A stretch of DNA of 64,000 nt from JAWKWH01 sp965204295 (GCA_965204295.1 OZ241973.1:434001-498000), one strand, 5' to 3'; positions 1 to 8,614 are shown, counted from the stretch's first letter. Made by a program: numbers and translations. Notes: generated by a model not told the origin, from the letters alone.

Positions 1-10
1 GTCGGGCAAC

Positions 11-54
11 CGGCATCTTACCGGAACACTTTCGGCATCTTACCGGAACGCTTT
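11..54. repeat. 22-bp direct repeat, two copies
   Basis: Two adjacent 22-bp units (11-32 and 33-54) differ at one base and start CGGCATCTTACCGGAAC. They lie upstream of the first Hint gene, where other family members carry different short tandem repeats in the leader. The promoter of this gene is probably left of the window. Confidence 0.8.
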
Positions 55-98
55 TTCCGCGAGTTTCCGCCGGTGCGTTCCCCGGACCGGAAAGGATA

Positions 99-1097
99 AT
101 GCCCGTGGTTCAGTTTACTCATGCTATCGCTATCACGCCGGCGTCGGTAACCCAACAGACCGCCACTACCCTTGAGTGGGATGGTAACGCCCGCGTCGTG
201 AGGCCGCCGGACGGCGTGGTTACTCTCAACGACGAGGGGCTTGTGGGTTTTGGCGCTGGTCGAGGGTTCTCAGGCACCGGCGACACTCCTAATTTCCTTT
301 TCAACGGGTTTACGATCGATGCCGAAGGCACAAACGCCGCCGGCGAAACCACCACCGAAACCTACGCCATTTTCATCAACCCCACCACCGGCGCCTGGCG
401 CATCCCCTACAACCAGGCGGATCATGACATCGGTTCGCTGGCGAACGGCGGCATCACGATGGATACCACAAGCGTCGCCGTCCAGGTGTTCAACTGCTTC
501 GCGACCGGAACGACGATTCTGACGCCGCAAGGCGAGCGGGCCATCGAGACGCTTAGTCCCGGCGACCGGGTCATGACCCATGACGGCAGGTCGACGCCGG
601 TGATCTGGGTGGCGAGGCAGACCGTCGCCAACCCGCGCGGCGTCGAACTCGGACGCAAACCCGTGCGCATCGACGCCGGCGCCCTCGGCCCGGACCTGCC
701 GAACAGACCGCTGACCGTGACCGCCGATCACGCCCTGCTGTTCGGCGACATGCTGGTCAACGCCGGCACGCTGGCGGAGGACGGAACTCCAATCCGCTTC
801 CTGCCGCTTTCGGAGATGCCGACGCGCTTCGTCTGGTGGCATGTGGAGCTTGAGAACCACGAGGTCGTTCTGGCCAACGGCGGCGTTCCCGCGGAGAGCT
901 TTATCGATTATGTCGGCCGGTCCGGCTTCGACAATTACGACGAATATCTCGCACTCGCCGGGGCCGACCGTCTGATTAAGGAAATGCCGTTCGCGCGCAT
1001 ATCGGCGCGGCGTCTGTTGCCGGCGAACGGGCTGCGGGGATTGCCGGCCATCGCGCGGCGGCCTCTTATCGCCGCCCCCCGGAAAACCGCCGCCTGA
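99..1097 (+). CDS. Hint-domain protein, allele A / tail A
   Basis: 332 aa and representative of the family. The N-terminal variable domain (about 1-131) keeps the family marks FTHAIAI, YAIF, IPYNQAD. The Hint domain (PF13403-like) starts at Cys133 after Asn; CFATGTTIL is an intein block-A-like motif and TVTADHALLF (His211) a block-B-like TxxH. The domain ends at VLANGGVPAESF, so the His-Asn that ends a splicing intein is missing. N-S acyl shift and N-terminal cleavage or transfer, as in Hedgehog proteins, are possible from known Hint chemistry, but full splicing is unlikely. Tail: RRLLPANGLRGLPAIARRPL. No signal peptide or membrane segment is seen. The start is the ATG after GGAAAGGATA. The biological role is unknown. 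Confidence 0.9.
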   Translation: MPVVQFTHAIAITPASVTQQTATTLEWDGNARVVRPPDGVVTLNDEGLVGFGAGRGFSGTGDTPNFLFNGFTIDAEGTNAAGETTTETYAIFINPTTGAWRIPYNQADHDIGSLANGGITMDTTSVAVQVFNCFATGTTILTPQGERAIETLSPGDRVMTHDGRSTPVIWVARQTVANPRGVELGRKPVRIDAGALGPDLPNRPLTVTADHALLFGDMLVNAGTLAEDGTPIRFLPLSEMPTRFVWWHVELENHEVVLANGGVPAESFIDYVGRSGFDNYDEYLALAGADRLIKEMPFARISARRLLPANGLRGLPAIARRPLIAAPRKTAA

Positions 1098-1149
1098 CGC
1101 GACGCGCATCGAACCGCCCTCCTACATGCCCCGGCGCAAAGCCGCCTGA
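1098..1149 (+). pseudogene. relic of a Hint tail-B 3' end
   Basis: Immediately after the tail-A stop codon the sequence reads ATCGAACCGCCCTCCTACAT and on to a second in-frame end (IEPPSYMPRRKAA, stop), the 3' end normally found in tail-B genes. A tail-A end has therefore been placed over a tail-B locus. The same arrangement recurs at 2288-2341. Confidence 0.75.
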
Positions 1150-1283
1150 GGCTCAAAGGCGCTGTCCGGCGTTTTCGCCCGAAGGCCCATCGCGACCGTT
1201 TCCAAGGGTGTTTGAAGACCGGCGCATGGGGCGTGACGCGGCGGGGCGCGCTCTCTCTCCTCTGCCGCCTCGCCGAAACGCCC

Positions 1284-1351
1284 TTGACGGTTTGGGTCGG
1301 GATTATATACTCGCGGGCTTCCGCCGGGTCGCTCCCCGGATTGCGAAGGAT
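1284..1351 (+). promoter_or_regulatory. orphan Hint-type promoter and leader
   Basis: -35 TTGACG (1284-1289), 16-bp spacer, -10 TATACT (1306-1311), then the family leader GCGGGCTTCCGCCGGGTCG and GAAGGAT before an ATG at 1352. It now precedes only a deleted gene. Confidence 0.7.
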
Positions 1352-1500
1352 ATGGACCGTGCCTGCATTTTCTCGTTACCTTTTTATAAACACACTCGGC
1401 GCGGCGTCTGTTGCCGGCGAACGGGTTGCAGGGATTGCCGGCCATCGCGCGGCGGCCTCTTATCGCCGCCCCCCGGAAAACCGCCGCCTGACGCGACGCG
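1352..1500 (+). pseudogene. internally deleted Hint gene
   Basis: A start codon with a correct leader is followed by only about 40 bp of N-terminal sequence. From about 1396 the sequence jumps to the last 100 bp of a tail-A Hint gene (RRLLPANGLQGLPAIARR in the original frame), now out of frame with the ATG. Roughly 850-900 bp, including the whole Hint domain, are missing relative to intact copies. No functional product is expected. Confidence 0.75.
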
Positions 1501-1588
1501 CATGGGGTGAGCCGACGCGGCGGGGGCGTTTCGACGCGCTCCCGAAAGCTCCTCACAACCGTTTTGAAGGGTGTTTGAAGACCGGCGC

Positions 1589-2167
1589 ATGGTGACCTCG
1601 GACATGACCCGCATTTTTCAGATCGGGTTCAACAAGTGTGGCACCCGATCAATCAGTGTTTTTTTCAAGCGACACGGTCTGGAAACCGCCGACTGGGCGC
1701 TGGGCGATCTGGCCAGGTCGATCAAAGCCGATCTGGCTGCCGGCGCCACGCCTTTGCGGGATTGGCCGGATGTGAACGTGTTTTCAGACATGGAATTCGT
1801 CCACCCCGTCCATATGATTGAAGGCTATAAATACTTTCGGGAATTGCAGGCGCATTATCCTGACGCCTTGTTCATCCTGAACACCCGCAATGGTGAGGCA
1901 TGGATCAGAAGCCGGCATGCCCATGGCGAGGGCAGCTATACTAACGCGTATCGTCGGTTTTACGGCTATGACGGCATTGAACCGGTATTCGATCGGTGGC
2001 GGCGCGACTGGCACGAACATCATGCTGCGGTGCTGTCGCATTTTTCCGGGGCGTTGTCGGAACGTTTGTTTGTGTGGGATATCGACCGACCGGATTTCGA
2101 CGCCTTGCAGAAACGCGTTCCATTTACGCTGAGGACCGGGTTGTGGACCCACCAAGGCAAGACATGA
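1589..2167 (+). CDS. sulfotransferase-family protein, free-standing copy
   Basis: 192 aa from this ATG (187 aa from the internal ATG at 1604). The N-terminal IFQIGFNKCGTRSISVFF matches the 5'-phosphosulfate-binding loop of PAPS-dependent sulfotransferases; LFILNTRNGEAWIRSR matches the 3'-phosphate-binding region. The family moves sulfate from PAPS to hydroxyl or amine acceptors; the acceptor here is unknown. At about 190 aa it is short for the family. A second copy, differing at roughly ten residues, is fused to a Hint protein at 3581-4159. This copy follows a Hint remnant and is followed by tail-A debris. The upstream GAAG is a weak ribosome site. Confidence 0.75.
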   Translation: MVTSDMTRIFQIGFNKCGTRSISVFFKRHGLETADWALGDLARSIKADLAAGATPLRDWPDVNVFSDMEFVHPVHMIEGYKYFRELQAHYPDALFILNTRNGEAWIRSRHAHGEGSYTNAYRRFYGYDGIEPVFDRWRRDWHEHHAAVLSHFSGALSERLFVWDIDRPDFDALQKRVPFTLRTGLWTHQGKT

Positions 2168-2478
2168 CTGCCGGGCGGCGCCGTCTGAAAAGGAAATAGC
2201 AGACCTTTTGCGGGGGTTGCCGGCCATCGCCCGGCGGCCCCTCGTCGCCGCGGCCCCTCGTCGCCGCCCCCCGGAAAACCGCCGCCTGACGCGACGCGCA
2301 TCGAACCGCCCTCCTACATGCCCCGGCGCAAAGCCGCCTGAGGCTCAAAGGCGCTGTCCGGCGTTTTCGCCCGAAGGCCCATCGCGACCGTTTCCAAGGG
2401 TGTTTGAAGACGGCGCATGGCGTCGCGGCGGGGGGCGCGCTCTTCTCTCGCGCCGGCGTCCGGCCGCGGAAAGGCCGC
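2168..2478 (+). repeat. intergenic cassette with tail A and tail B relics
   Basis: No gene. 2207-2287 is a degenerate tail-A end (LRGLPAIARRPL with a duplicated CCCCTCGTCGCCGC). 2288-2341 is a tail-B end. 2342-2478 is the 3' intergenic block shared by the family, containing GGCGTTTTCGCC, CGACCGTTTCCAAGGGTGTT and CGCGCTCTTCTCTCGCGC, which leads into the next promoter. Confidence 0.7.
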
Positions 2479-2632
2479 TTGACGGTTTGGGTCGGGGCCA
2501 TATAATGAGGTCAAGCGGTGCGTCGCATCCAAGCGGTGCGTCGCATCCAAGCGGTGCGTCGCATCAACAAGCGGTGCGTCGCCTTGCGGGTTTCCGCCGG
2601 TTCGTTCCCCCGGATTGATAAGGAGACCGGTT
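2479..2632 (+). promoter_or_regulatory. promoter and leader of the Hint-sulfotransferase gene
   Basis: -35 TTGACG (2479-2484), 16-bp spacer, -10 TATAAT (2501-2506). A tandem repeat follows, then the leader GCGGGTTTCCGCCGGTTCG and AAGGAGA, 8 bases before the ATG at 2633. Confidence 0.85.
2513..2582 (+). repeat. 18-bp tandem repeat in the 5' leader
   Basis: Three copies of AAGCGGTGCGTCGCATCC (2513-2530, 2531-2548, 2549-2566, the last with one mismatch) and a partial fourth (2569-2582). It begins 6 bp after the -10 and so lies in the transcript leader. The core GCGGTGCGTCGC occurs as single or multiple copies before other Hint genes. Confidence 0.85.
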
Positions 2633-4159
2633 ATGGCGATCGTAAATACATTCACTCATTACATCGCTATAGCCCCCGACTTCTATGGGACATTCCCCGA
2701 TCCGCCGGGCGAGCCCATCACATGGACGTCAGGCGGCGACAACGACGGGGAATTCTCGGTCGATTCCGGAGACAACGGTCTTCTGGACGCCAACACTGAC
2801 ACCGACTTCTTGTTTGACAGCACTTTCCCTTATACGGGATACGTGGTCGAAGTCGAAGGCCAGACCTACGCCGTTTTCAGGAACACTACTAGCGACGTCC
2901 TTTTCATCCCCTACAACAAGGAGGAAGCAGACCTCGCGCCCTTCTTCGAATCCACGCCCGGCGGCACGTCGGCGTACATCCCCAACAACGCCGTGGTCAC
3001 CAACTGCTTCGCGACCGGAACGCGAATCGCCACGCCGGACGGCGACAAACCCATCGAGATGCTGCGGGCCGGCGACCTTGTGCTGACCCATGACGGCAGG
3101 TCCGTACCGGTGATCTGGCGGGCGTGGCAGTCGGTCGTCAACCCGCGCAACTTAAGCGTCGGCCGCGGCCCCGTGCGCATCGAGGCCGGCGCGCTCGGCC
3201 CGAACCTGCCTAACGCGCCGCTGACCGTGATGGGCGATCACGCCCTGCTGTTCGACGACATGCTGATCAACGCCGGAACGCTGGTCAACGGAACCACAAT
3301 CCGCCTGCTGCCGCTTGCCGGCCTGCCGTCGATGTTCAACTACTGGCATGTGGAGCTTGAGAAACACGAGTGCGTCGTCGCCAACGGCGTTCCCGCGGAG
3401 AGCTTTATCGATTATGTCGGACGGTCCGGTTTCGACAATTACGGCGAATATCTCGCACTCGCCGGGGCCGACCGTCTGATTGCGGAAATGCCGTTTGCGC
3501 GCATATCGGCGCACCGGCTTGTTCCGCCCGGCCTGCGCGAGGCGCTGGGCATCGAACCGCCCTCCTACAGGCCACGGCGCATGGTGACCGCGGACATGAC
3601 CCGCATTTTTCAGATCGGGTTCAACAAGTGTGGCACCCGATCGATCAAAGTTTTTTTCAAGGGACACGGTCTGGAAACCGCCCAATGGAAGATGGGCGAT
3701 CTGGCCAAGTCGATCAAAGCCGATCTGGCTGCCGGCGCCACGCCTTTGCGGGATTGGCCGGATGTGAACGTGTTTTTAGACATGGAATTCGTCCACCCCG
3801 TCCATATGATTGAAGGCTATAAATACTTTCGGGAATTGCAGGCGCATTATCCTGACGCCTTGTTCATCCTGAACACCCGCAATGGTGAGGCATGGATCAG
3901 AAGCCGGAATGCCCATGGCAAGGGCAGCTATACTAACGCGTATCGTCGGTTTTACGGCTATGACGGCATTGAACCGGTATTTGATCGGTGGCGGCGCGAC
4001 TGGCACGAACATCATGCCGCGGTGCTGTCGCATTTTTCCGGGGCGTTGTCGGAACGTTTGTTTGTGTGGGATATCGACCGACCGGATTTCGACGCCTTGC
4101 AGAAACGCGTTCCATTTACGCTGAGGACCGGGTTGTGGACCCACCAAGGCAAGACATGA
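2633..4159 (+). CDS. Hint (allele B) - sulfotransferase fusion
   Basis: 508 aa. The N-terminal variable domain (1-123: FTHYIAIAPDFYGTFPDPPG, GLLDANTDTDF) closely resembles the gene at 39511 on the other strand, but here it is joined to Hint allele B (Cys125, CFATGTRIATPDGDKPIEML). The tail-B motif runs to PPSYRPRR, where the usual stop is replaced by MVTADM. From residue 322 (MTRIFQIGFNKCGTRS) a complete sulfotransferase domain continues to the C-terminus. The frame is open throughout, so a fusion protein is encoded. The start is fixed by AAGGAGA before ATG 2633. Confidence 0.85.
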   Translation: MAIVNTFTHYIAIAPDFYGTFPDPPGEPITWTSGGDNDGEFSVDSGDNGLLDANTDTDFLFDSTFPYTGYVVEVEGQTYAVFRNTTSDVLFIPYNKEEADLAPFFESTPGGTSAYIPNNAVVTNCFATGTRIATPDGDKPIEMLRAGDLVLTHDGRSVPVIWRAWQSVVNPRNLSVGRGPVRIEAGALGPNLPNAPLTVMGDHALLFDDMLINAGTLVNGTTIRLLPLAGLPSMFNYWHVELEKHECVVANGVPAESFIDYVGRSGFDNYGEYLALAGADRLIAEMPFARISAHRLVPPGLREALGIEPPSYRPRRMVTADMTRIFQIGFNKCGTRSIKVFFKGHGLETAQWKMGDLAKSIKADLAAGATPLRDWPDVNVFLDMEFVHPVHMIEGYKYFRELQAHYPDALFILNTRNGEAWIRSRNAHGKGSYTNAYRRFYGYDGIEPVFDRWRRDWHEHHAAVLSHFSGALSERLFVWDIDRPDFDALQKRVPFTLRTGLWTHQGKT

Positions 4160-4358
4160 CTGCCGGGCGGCGCCGTCTGAAAAGGAAATAGCAGACCTTT
4201 TGCGGGGATTGCCGGCCATCGCGCGGGGGCGTTTCGTCGCGCTCCCGAAGGCCCATCGCGACCGTTTCCAAGGGTGTTTGAAGACCGGCGCACGGCGGCA
4301 TGACGCGGCGGGGGGCGCGCTCTTCTCTCGCGCCGGCGGCCGGCTGCGAAAAGGCCCC
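4160..4358 (+). repeat. intergenic cassette with a short tail-A relic
   Basis: No gene. CGGGGATTGCCGGCCATCGC (4203-4222) is a short tail-A remnant directly after the sulfotransferase. The rest is the family 3' block ending at CCGGCGGCCGGCTGCGAAAA before the next promoter. Confidence 0.65.
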
Positions 4359-4460
4359 TTGAAGTTTTGGGTCGGGGCCATATAATGGAATCAAAGTGAC
4401 GGGTTCGTCTGCCTGCGGGTTTTCGCAGTTTGGTTCCCCGAACCAAAAAGGAGACCGGTT
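4359..4460 (+). promoter_or_regulatory. promoter and leader of Hint gene 4461
   Basis: -35 TTGAAG (4359-4364), 16-bp spacer, -10 TATAAT (4381-4386). The leader GCGGGTTTTCGCAGTTTGG is diverged, followed by AAAAAGGAGACC. Confidence 0.8.
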
Positions 4461-5396
4461 ATGGCAATCATAAATACTCATTACCTCAATATATTGTCAT
4501 CGCACGCGAACTTCGTCAGCGGGCCGGACGGGTCCATCTCGTGGAGTTCCGCCGGTGTCATAAGTTCCACCACCATTGTCGATCCCGGAGACGATGGCCT
4601 TCTGGATGAAGGCGCCGACTCGTTCTTTATAGCCTCCATTACCTACACGGGGTACGTGGTCGGATTCGGAGGCGAGACCTTCGCCATTTTCAGCAATGGC
4701 AGCGACTATTTCATCCCCTACACCCCTGGGGATGGAGTAGACCTCGCGCCCCTGGCGTCAGGGGGCGCCTCGACGGGTTACACCCCCACCGGGGCGCAGG
4801 TCTTCAACTGCTTCGCCACCGGAACGAGGATCGCCACGCCGGACGGCGACAAACCCATCGAGATGCTGCGGGCCGGCGACCTTGTGCTGACCCATGACGG
4901 CAGGGCCGTACCGGTGATCTGGCGGGCGTGGCAGTCGATCGTCAACCCGCGCAATTTGAGCGTCGGCCGCGGCCCCGTGCGCATCGAGGCCGGCGCCCTC
5001 GGCCCGGACCTGCCCGACGCGCCGCTGACCGTGACCGCCGATCACGCCCTGCTGTTCGACGACATGCTGATCAACGCCGGAACGCTGGTCAACGGAACCA
5101 CAATCCGCCTGCTGCCGCTTGCCGGCCTGCCGTCGATGTTCAACTACTGGCATCTGGAGCTTGAGAAACACGAGTGCGTCGTCGCCAACGGCGTTCCCGC
5201 GGAGAGTTTCATCGATTATGTCGGCCGGTCCGGCTTCGACAATTACGGCGAATATCTCGCACTCGCCGGGGCCGACCGTCTGATCGCGGAAATGCCGTTC
5301 GCGCGCATATCGGCGCACCGGCTCGTTCCGCCCGACCTGCGCGAGGCGCTGGGCATCGCGCCGCCCTCCTACATGCCCCGGCGCGCCGCCGCCTGA
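4461..5396 (+). CDS. Hint-domain protein, allele B / tail B
   Basis: 311 aa. The variable domain (1-115) has its own sequence (THYLNILSSHANFVSGPDG) with the shared DGLLDEGADSFF, YTGYVV, IPYTPGDG marks. Cys117 opens the allele-B Hint domain; the TADHALLF His is present. Tail: RLVPPDLREALGIAPPSYMP. It is the last intact + strand member; the next DNA to the right is the ubiquitin-like cluster. Confidence 0.9.
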   Translation: MAIINTHYLNILSSHANFVSGPDGSISWSSAGVISSTTIVDPGDDGLLDEGADSFFIASITYTGYVVGFGGETFAIFSNGSDYFIPYTPGDGVDLAPLASGGASTGYTPTGAQVFNCFATGTRIATPDGDKPIEMLRAGDLVLTHDGRAVPVIWRAWQSIVNPRNLSVGRGPVRIEAGALGPDLPDAPLTVTADHALLFDDMLINAGTLVNGTTIRLLPLAGLPSMFNYWHLELEKHECVVANGVPAESFIDYVGRSGFDNYGEYLALAGADRLIAEMPFARISAHRLVPPDLREALGIAPPSYMPRRAAA

Positions 5397-5761
5397 CGCT
5401 CAAAGGGCGCTGTCCGGCGTTTTCGCCCGAAGGCCTCTCACAACCGTTTCCAAGGGTGTTTGAAGACCGGCGCCGATTCCGCCGCCGCCGGATTTTTTTG
5501 GGGTCGCGGTCAAATGCGGTCGCCCCGGAGACAAGGCGCTCAATCCTGACGTTTCAGTAGCATAGGATAATCCTGTGAAACATGAATGCAAACGCGATGT
5601 GTCCGCCGAAGCGACGTTGAAAGAACCTCTTTTGAATGCTGAACCCGCGTGTGGGAGCGAACAGAAACGGGCGGATCATGTTTTAGCGCCGCCATTAATG
5701 CAATTCCCCTGTTTCAAACGGTCGAACTTCTTGAACGCGAATACAACAGGAGAAGCGTTTC
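5397..5761. other. junction between Hint array and ubiquitin-like cluster
   Basis: The family 3' block continues to about 5475 (GTGTTTGAAGACCGGCGCC), then the sequence changes to a less GC-rich stretch that resembles nothing else in the window. An open frame from GTG 5575 on the + strand (150 codons, to 6027) overlaps the DUF6527 gene antisense and has no recognisable domain; I do not call it a gene. The left edge of the accessory cluster is probably near 5475-5490. Confidence 0.5.
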
Positions 5762-6091
5762 TCAACACCAATGAATATGGCCGTCTCGAAGCCAAAAGTG
5801 CGATTTACATCCGGACTGACGCCAAACGGACGGATTTAGCGACGGCGGTTGCTGATCCTTCGTCTTTACCGACCAGTTTGGCGAGACCTCTTTCAGGAGC
5901 ATCAGTTCGAGGCTGTCGCCGCAGCCGCAGGGACAGCGCATTGCGACCGACCAATCTTCGCCGTCTTCGCGACATAGATATATGTTACGCGAAGGGATCG
6001 GGTCTGGAGGAGTGTCCCCTTCGATAACGATCAGCTGTCGCTTGGGACCATGTCGTTGCCAAAGCTTCCGGAGCCAAAATAGAACTTTCAT
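5762..6091 (-). CDS. DUF6527-family protein
   Basis: 109 aa. CPCGCG near residue 54 and the C-terminal WRQSGCKSHFWLRDGHIHWC form a Cys/His set suggesting a metal-bound fold. This matches DUF6527, a small family found next to bacterial ubiquitin-like E1/E2 genes. It is the third gene of the operon, 25 bp after the E1 stop. A role in conjugation or deconjugation is inferred from context only. Confidence 0.75.
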   Translation of the reverse strand: MKVLFWLRKLWQRHGPKRQLIVIEGDTPPDPIPSRNIYLCREDGEDWSVAMRCPCGCGDSLELMLLKEVSPNWSVKTKDQQPPSLNPSVWRQSGCKSHFWLRDGHIHWC

Positions 6092-6116
6092 GCCGCGTCC
6101 TTTCGATCATCCGTGA

Positions 6117-7478
6117 TCAGCCCGGCATTCCGAGCAACGGCTCGACAAGCCCACGGCCAAGATCGTCGATCCCGCTACAGTCAAACGCATCTTCCGAAAA
6201 ATACTCGACCTCTCCGCCCGCGTGGGAGAACAGAGTTCGTGAAAAACCTTCGTTGCCGTCCAACCGATAAGGAAACTGACGGACAATCCATTCCAACACT
6301 GCGTCGGAGGCAGCCTTCATATTTAGCGCCATCACCGATGGTGCTTCTTCATGGACACCCTTCAAATAGCCGGCATCAATCTCCTTTTGCGCAACTTCCG
6401 GTGAATTTTGCAGCAGGTATTCACGGCGCAGCCCTTTCGGCGTTACGACGCCACGGTCGGAAAGGTTCGGGCCGTCCGGTCTGACAAAATCTATGCGACC
6501 GCACACGTTTGCGATATGCGGGTTCCCAGCTGGATCTTTTCGCGTCGGGATCGTGACGCCAAGATCGATCAGGGGAATGAGACAACACCGGGATATCAGT
6601 TCGGCAATGCTGCGCCCCGCCATGCTGTCGACGCAGGAGAACAGGATGTCGGCGGCCGACGCGGCCAGGACCGCCGCTCTCTCGTCAATGGGTTTGTCGA
6701 TGAGTGTGAGATTGACATGGGGCGCATATCGGGCAATCGCTTCAGCCATCATCTCAATCTTGGACCGCTCCCCCGTCGCGTCTTCTGTCGTGGAATTGAC
6801 GATGCGATTGAGGTTCTTGCGCTTGATCACGTCAAAGTCGATCAAGATGAGATGGCCGATACCTTTGCGCACCAGGAGTTCGGTTACCAGCGACCCAGTG
6901 CCGGAGACACCGATCACGCAGGCGGTCTGGCGCGCAAAGGTATCGGCCATCTGTGAACCGAACGGCATCGTGGGGCCGGGGTCAAGCGTTTTGACGTCTG
7001 TGATGTCGTGGCCGATCCGCAAGATGCGGCCGATCTCGAACGCATGTCCCTTTTGATCGTATAGGCGCGCCTTGATGGCGCCGTCCGGCGTCATGATGGC
7101 GGACCCATGATAGAAGCCGTCCGCTTCGATGGTTGCAAAAAGTGCCGGCATTGTAGCGCGATCACTTGCATCGTCGACGCGGGAAAACTCCAAACAACCA
7201 CCGGGATGACTGTGAATGAGCACGAGAGCATCACTCTGTTGCTCCGCTTTATCGATTGCCTCCTCGATGCAGTGGCCCTGCCACCTTATGTAGTCGGGCT
7301 TTCGGACAGCGCACGATTCATCAGGAACATTCAGGATATCGGAGACAATCAACCGCTCTCGACCGGACCCGGCAAATCGGCAAATCAGGATTGCCGCGGA
7401 TTCCAAACCATCCCCCGAAAACAGCATGCTTGCCAACTGCGCATGCTGATCTTTTGTGAGTGTGAGGCTTCCAGTCAT
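6117..7478 (-). CDS. JAB peptidase - ThiF/E1-like adenylyltransferase fusion
   Basis: 453 aa. Residues about 1-160 form a JAB/MPN domain with the metal motif LIHSHPGG then S..D, as in deubiquitinases and desampylases. From about 170 a ThiF/E1 domain follows: nucleotide loop VIGVSGTGS, then LILIDFDVIKRKNLNRI, and Cys-containing ILFSCVDSMAGR and ELISRCC, candidates for the catalytic or thioester Cys. Family knowledge: E1 adenylates a ubiquitin-like C-terminus; JAB cuts Ub-like precursors or conjugates. Joining both in one chain is known in bacterial Ub-like clusters. The start overlaps the upstream stop by 4 bp (ATGA). Confidence 0.85.
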   Translation of the reverse strand: MTGSLTLTKDQHAQLASMLFSGDGLESAAILICRFAGSGRERLIVSDILNVPDESCAVRKPDYIRWQGHCIEEAIDKAEQQSDALVLIHSHPGGCLEFSRVDDASDRATMPALFATIEADGFYHGSAIMTPDGAIKARLYDQKGHAFEIGRILRIGHDITDVKTLDPGPTMPFGSQMADTFARQTACVIGVSGTGSLVTELLVRKGIGHLILIDFDVIKRKNLNRIVNSTTEDATGERSKIEMMAEAIARYAPHVNLTLIDKPIDERAAVLAASAADILFSCVDSMAGRSIAELISRCCLIPLIDLGVTIPTRKDPAGNPHIANVCGRIDFVRPDGPNLSDRGVVTPKGLRREYLLQNSPEVAQKEIDAGYLKGVHEEAPSVMALNMKAASDAVLEWIVRQFPYRLDGNEGFSRTLFSHAGGEVEYFSEDAFDCSGIDDLGRGLVEPLLGMPG

Positions 7479-8614
7479 TCCCCGACCTCCTTCAACAGAG
7501 CGGCCTCAACAACCGCGATATGCGTCATCACGCAGTCGGTTGCCGGGTTCCACCGGGTTTGACCGTTCAGGTGCCGGGACCATTGCTGAAACGTCTGACC
7601 GCTGATCGGCGTCCGGCCCGATATCTCTCCGATCGCGCGACCGGACTTGAGCGCCAGGTGCGGGAAACAGTGAAACATATCGATCTCGGCGCGGGGATAT
7701 GTTGGCGGGATATCGATGGCGATGTCGACGACTGGATGGTTGTAGCCCTCCGGGAGCACGAAGTTCCGCAGAAGAAGCCACCGACGTCCGCCCTCGACGA
7801 GCGTTTCCCAATGCAGACTACGCTCGTTCAAGTAGACTTCGTCTTTGGCGAGAAGCGCAAACTCCCGGTGAGGCGCAGTATGCGCCTCCCCATTGTCGAT
7901 ATGGGCCGGTGTCAGCCGAAGTTTCTCGATCCCGGGCAATCGCAGGTCGATCCGGTCAGTCAGGGCAACCTGAAGTTTGGCTTCTCCTTTGCGTTTAAGG
8001 ATTGCGATCCATCCAGCATTCGGATCGAACCCGGCCTGCGCCAAAGCATCTTTCACCAACACAAGATGGGTCGACAGGGTCAACGGCACCCCTTGCACGT
8101 TCAGCTTCCACGAACGTTTGCGCGAGACCAACCGCTCAAGACCCTTGCCCGATAGCCGGACCGTGTCGCCGTCGGCAAGTTCCTCATCTGGCGCGTCCGT
8201 CCGCTCAAGGAACAGCGCTTCGTCATGCGGGATGCGGGCGACGAGCCGGACAAGATCTGCGGACATCGTCGGGGCGCCCCAAGAGAAGCGGCGGCCATTT
8301 ACGACCAAGTTGAGAAGCCGATCGGTCTTGAAGGCGAAGAAGCGTTCAGGGCCGCGCTCGCGCAAGTCCAGCGTCTTGTCGAGGTCGATCGCCTCAAGCT
8401 TTCCATTGCGCGGCAGATAGAACAGCACATGTTCGTCGGTCGGAAAGCGTTCGAAAACTTCCAATATCTGCCGACCTGTTGGTTCGGCATCGTTCAGCGA
8501 TCTCTTTCCATCAAAGCCGTCGCCGTCCCAGAGGCGCAGACGATAGCTTCTCCCTTCGGGAATTTGCGCGGTTGGCTGGTCGCGCACCCAGTCTTCTATG
8601 TCGACGAAGTCTTG
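7475..8614 (-). CDS. triple ubiquitin-like / E2-like fusion protein
   Basis: 379 aa from ATG 8614, chosen because AGGAC lies 8 bases upstream (an in-frame ATG at 8647 adds 11 residues). Three successive beta-grasp-like units, about 23-95, 96-175 and 176-250 (YRLRLWDGDGF; LLNLVVNGRRFSW; SWKLNVQGVPLTLS), match Multi_ubiq. The C-terminal 120 residues (YPRAEIDMFHCFPHL, FQQWSRHL, WNPATDCVMTHI) match Prok-E2_E. Cys in DMFHCFP or TDCVM could be the acceptor; I cannot tell which. Having the modifier and its carrier in one chain implies processing, perhaps by the JAB domain of the next gene. Confidence 0.8.
   Translation of the reverse strand, partial: QDFVDIEDWVRDQPTAQIPEGRSYRLRLWDGDGFDGKRSLNDAEPTGRQILEVFERFPTDEHVLFYLPRNGKLEAIDLDKTLDLRERGPERFFAFKTDRLLNLVVNGRRFSWGAPTMSADLVRLVARIPHDEALFLERTDAPDEELADGDTVRLSGKGLERLVSRKRSWKLNVQGVPLTLSTHLVLVKDALAQAGFDPNAGWIAILKRKGEAKLQVALTDRIDLRLPGIEKLRLTPAHIDNGEAHTAPHREFALLAKDEVYLNERSLHWETLVEGGRRWLLLRNFVLPEGYNHPVVDIAIDIPPTYPRAEIDMFHCFPHLALKSGRAIGEISGRTPISGQTFQQWSRHLNGQTRWNPATDCVMTHIAVVEAALLKEVGE

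Noticed and set aside
495..1000. Hint domains as true splicing inteins
   Set aside because: The C-terminal His-Asn and a following nucleophile are absent, and no host protein is interrupted.
5575..6027. 150-codon + strand ORF beginning GTG 5575
   Set aside because: It overlaps DUF6527 antisense over much of its length, has no domain, and its start context is weak.
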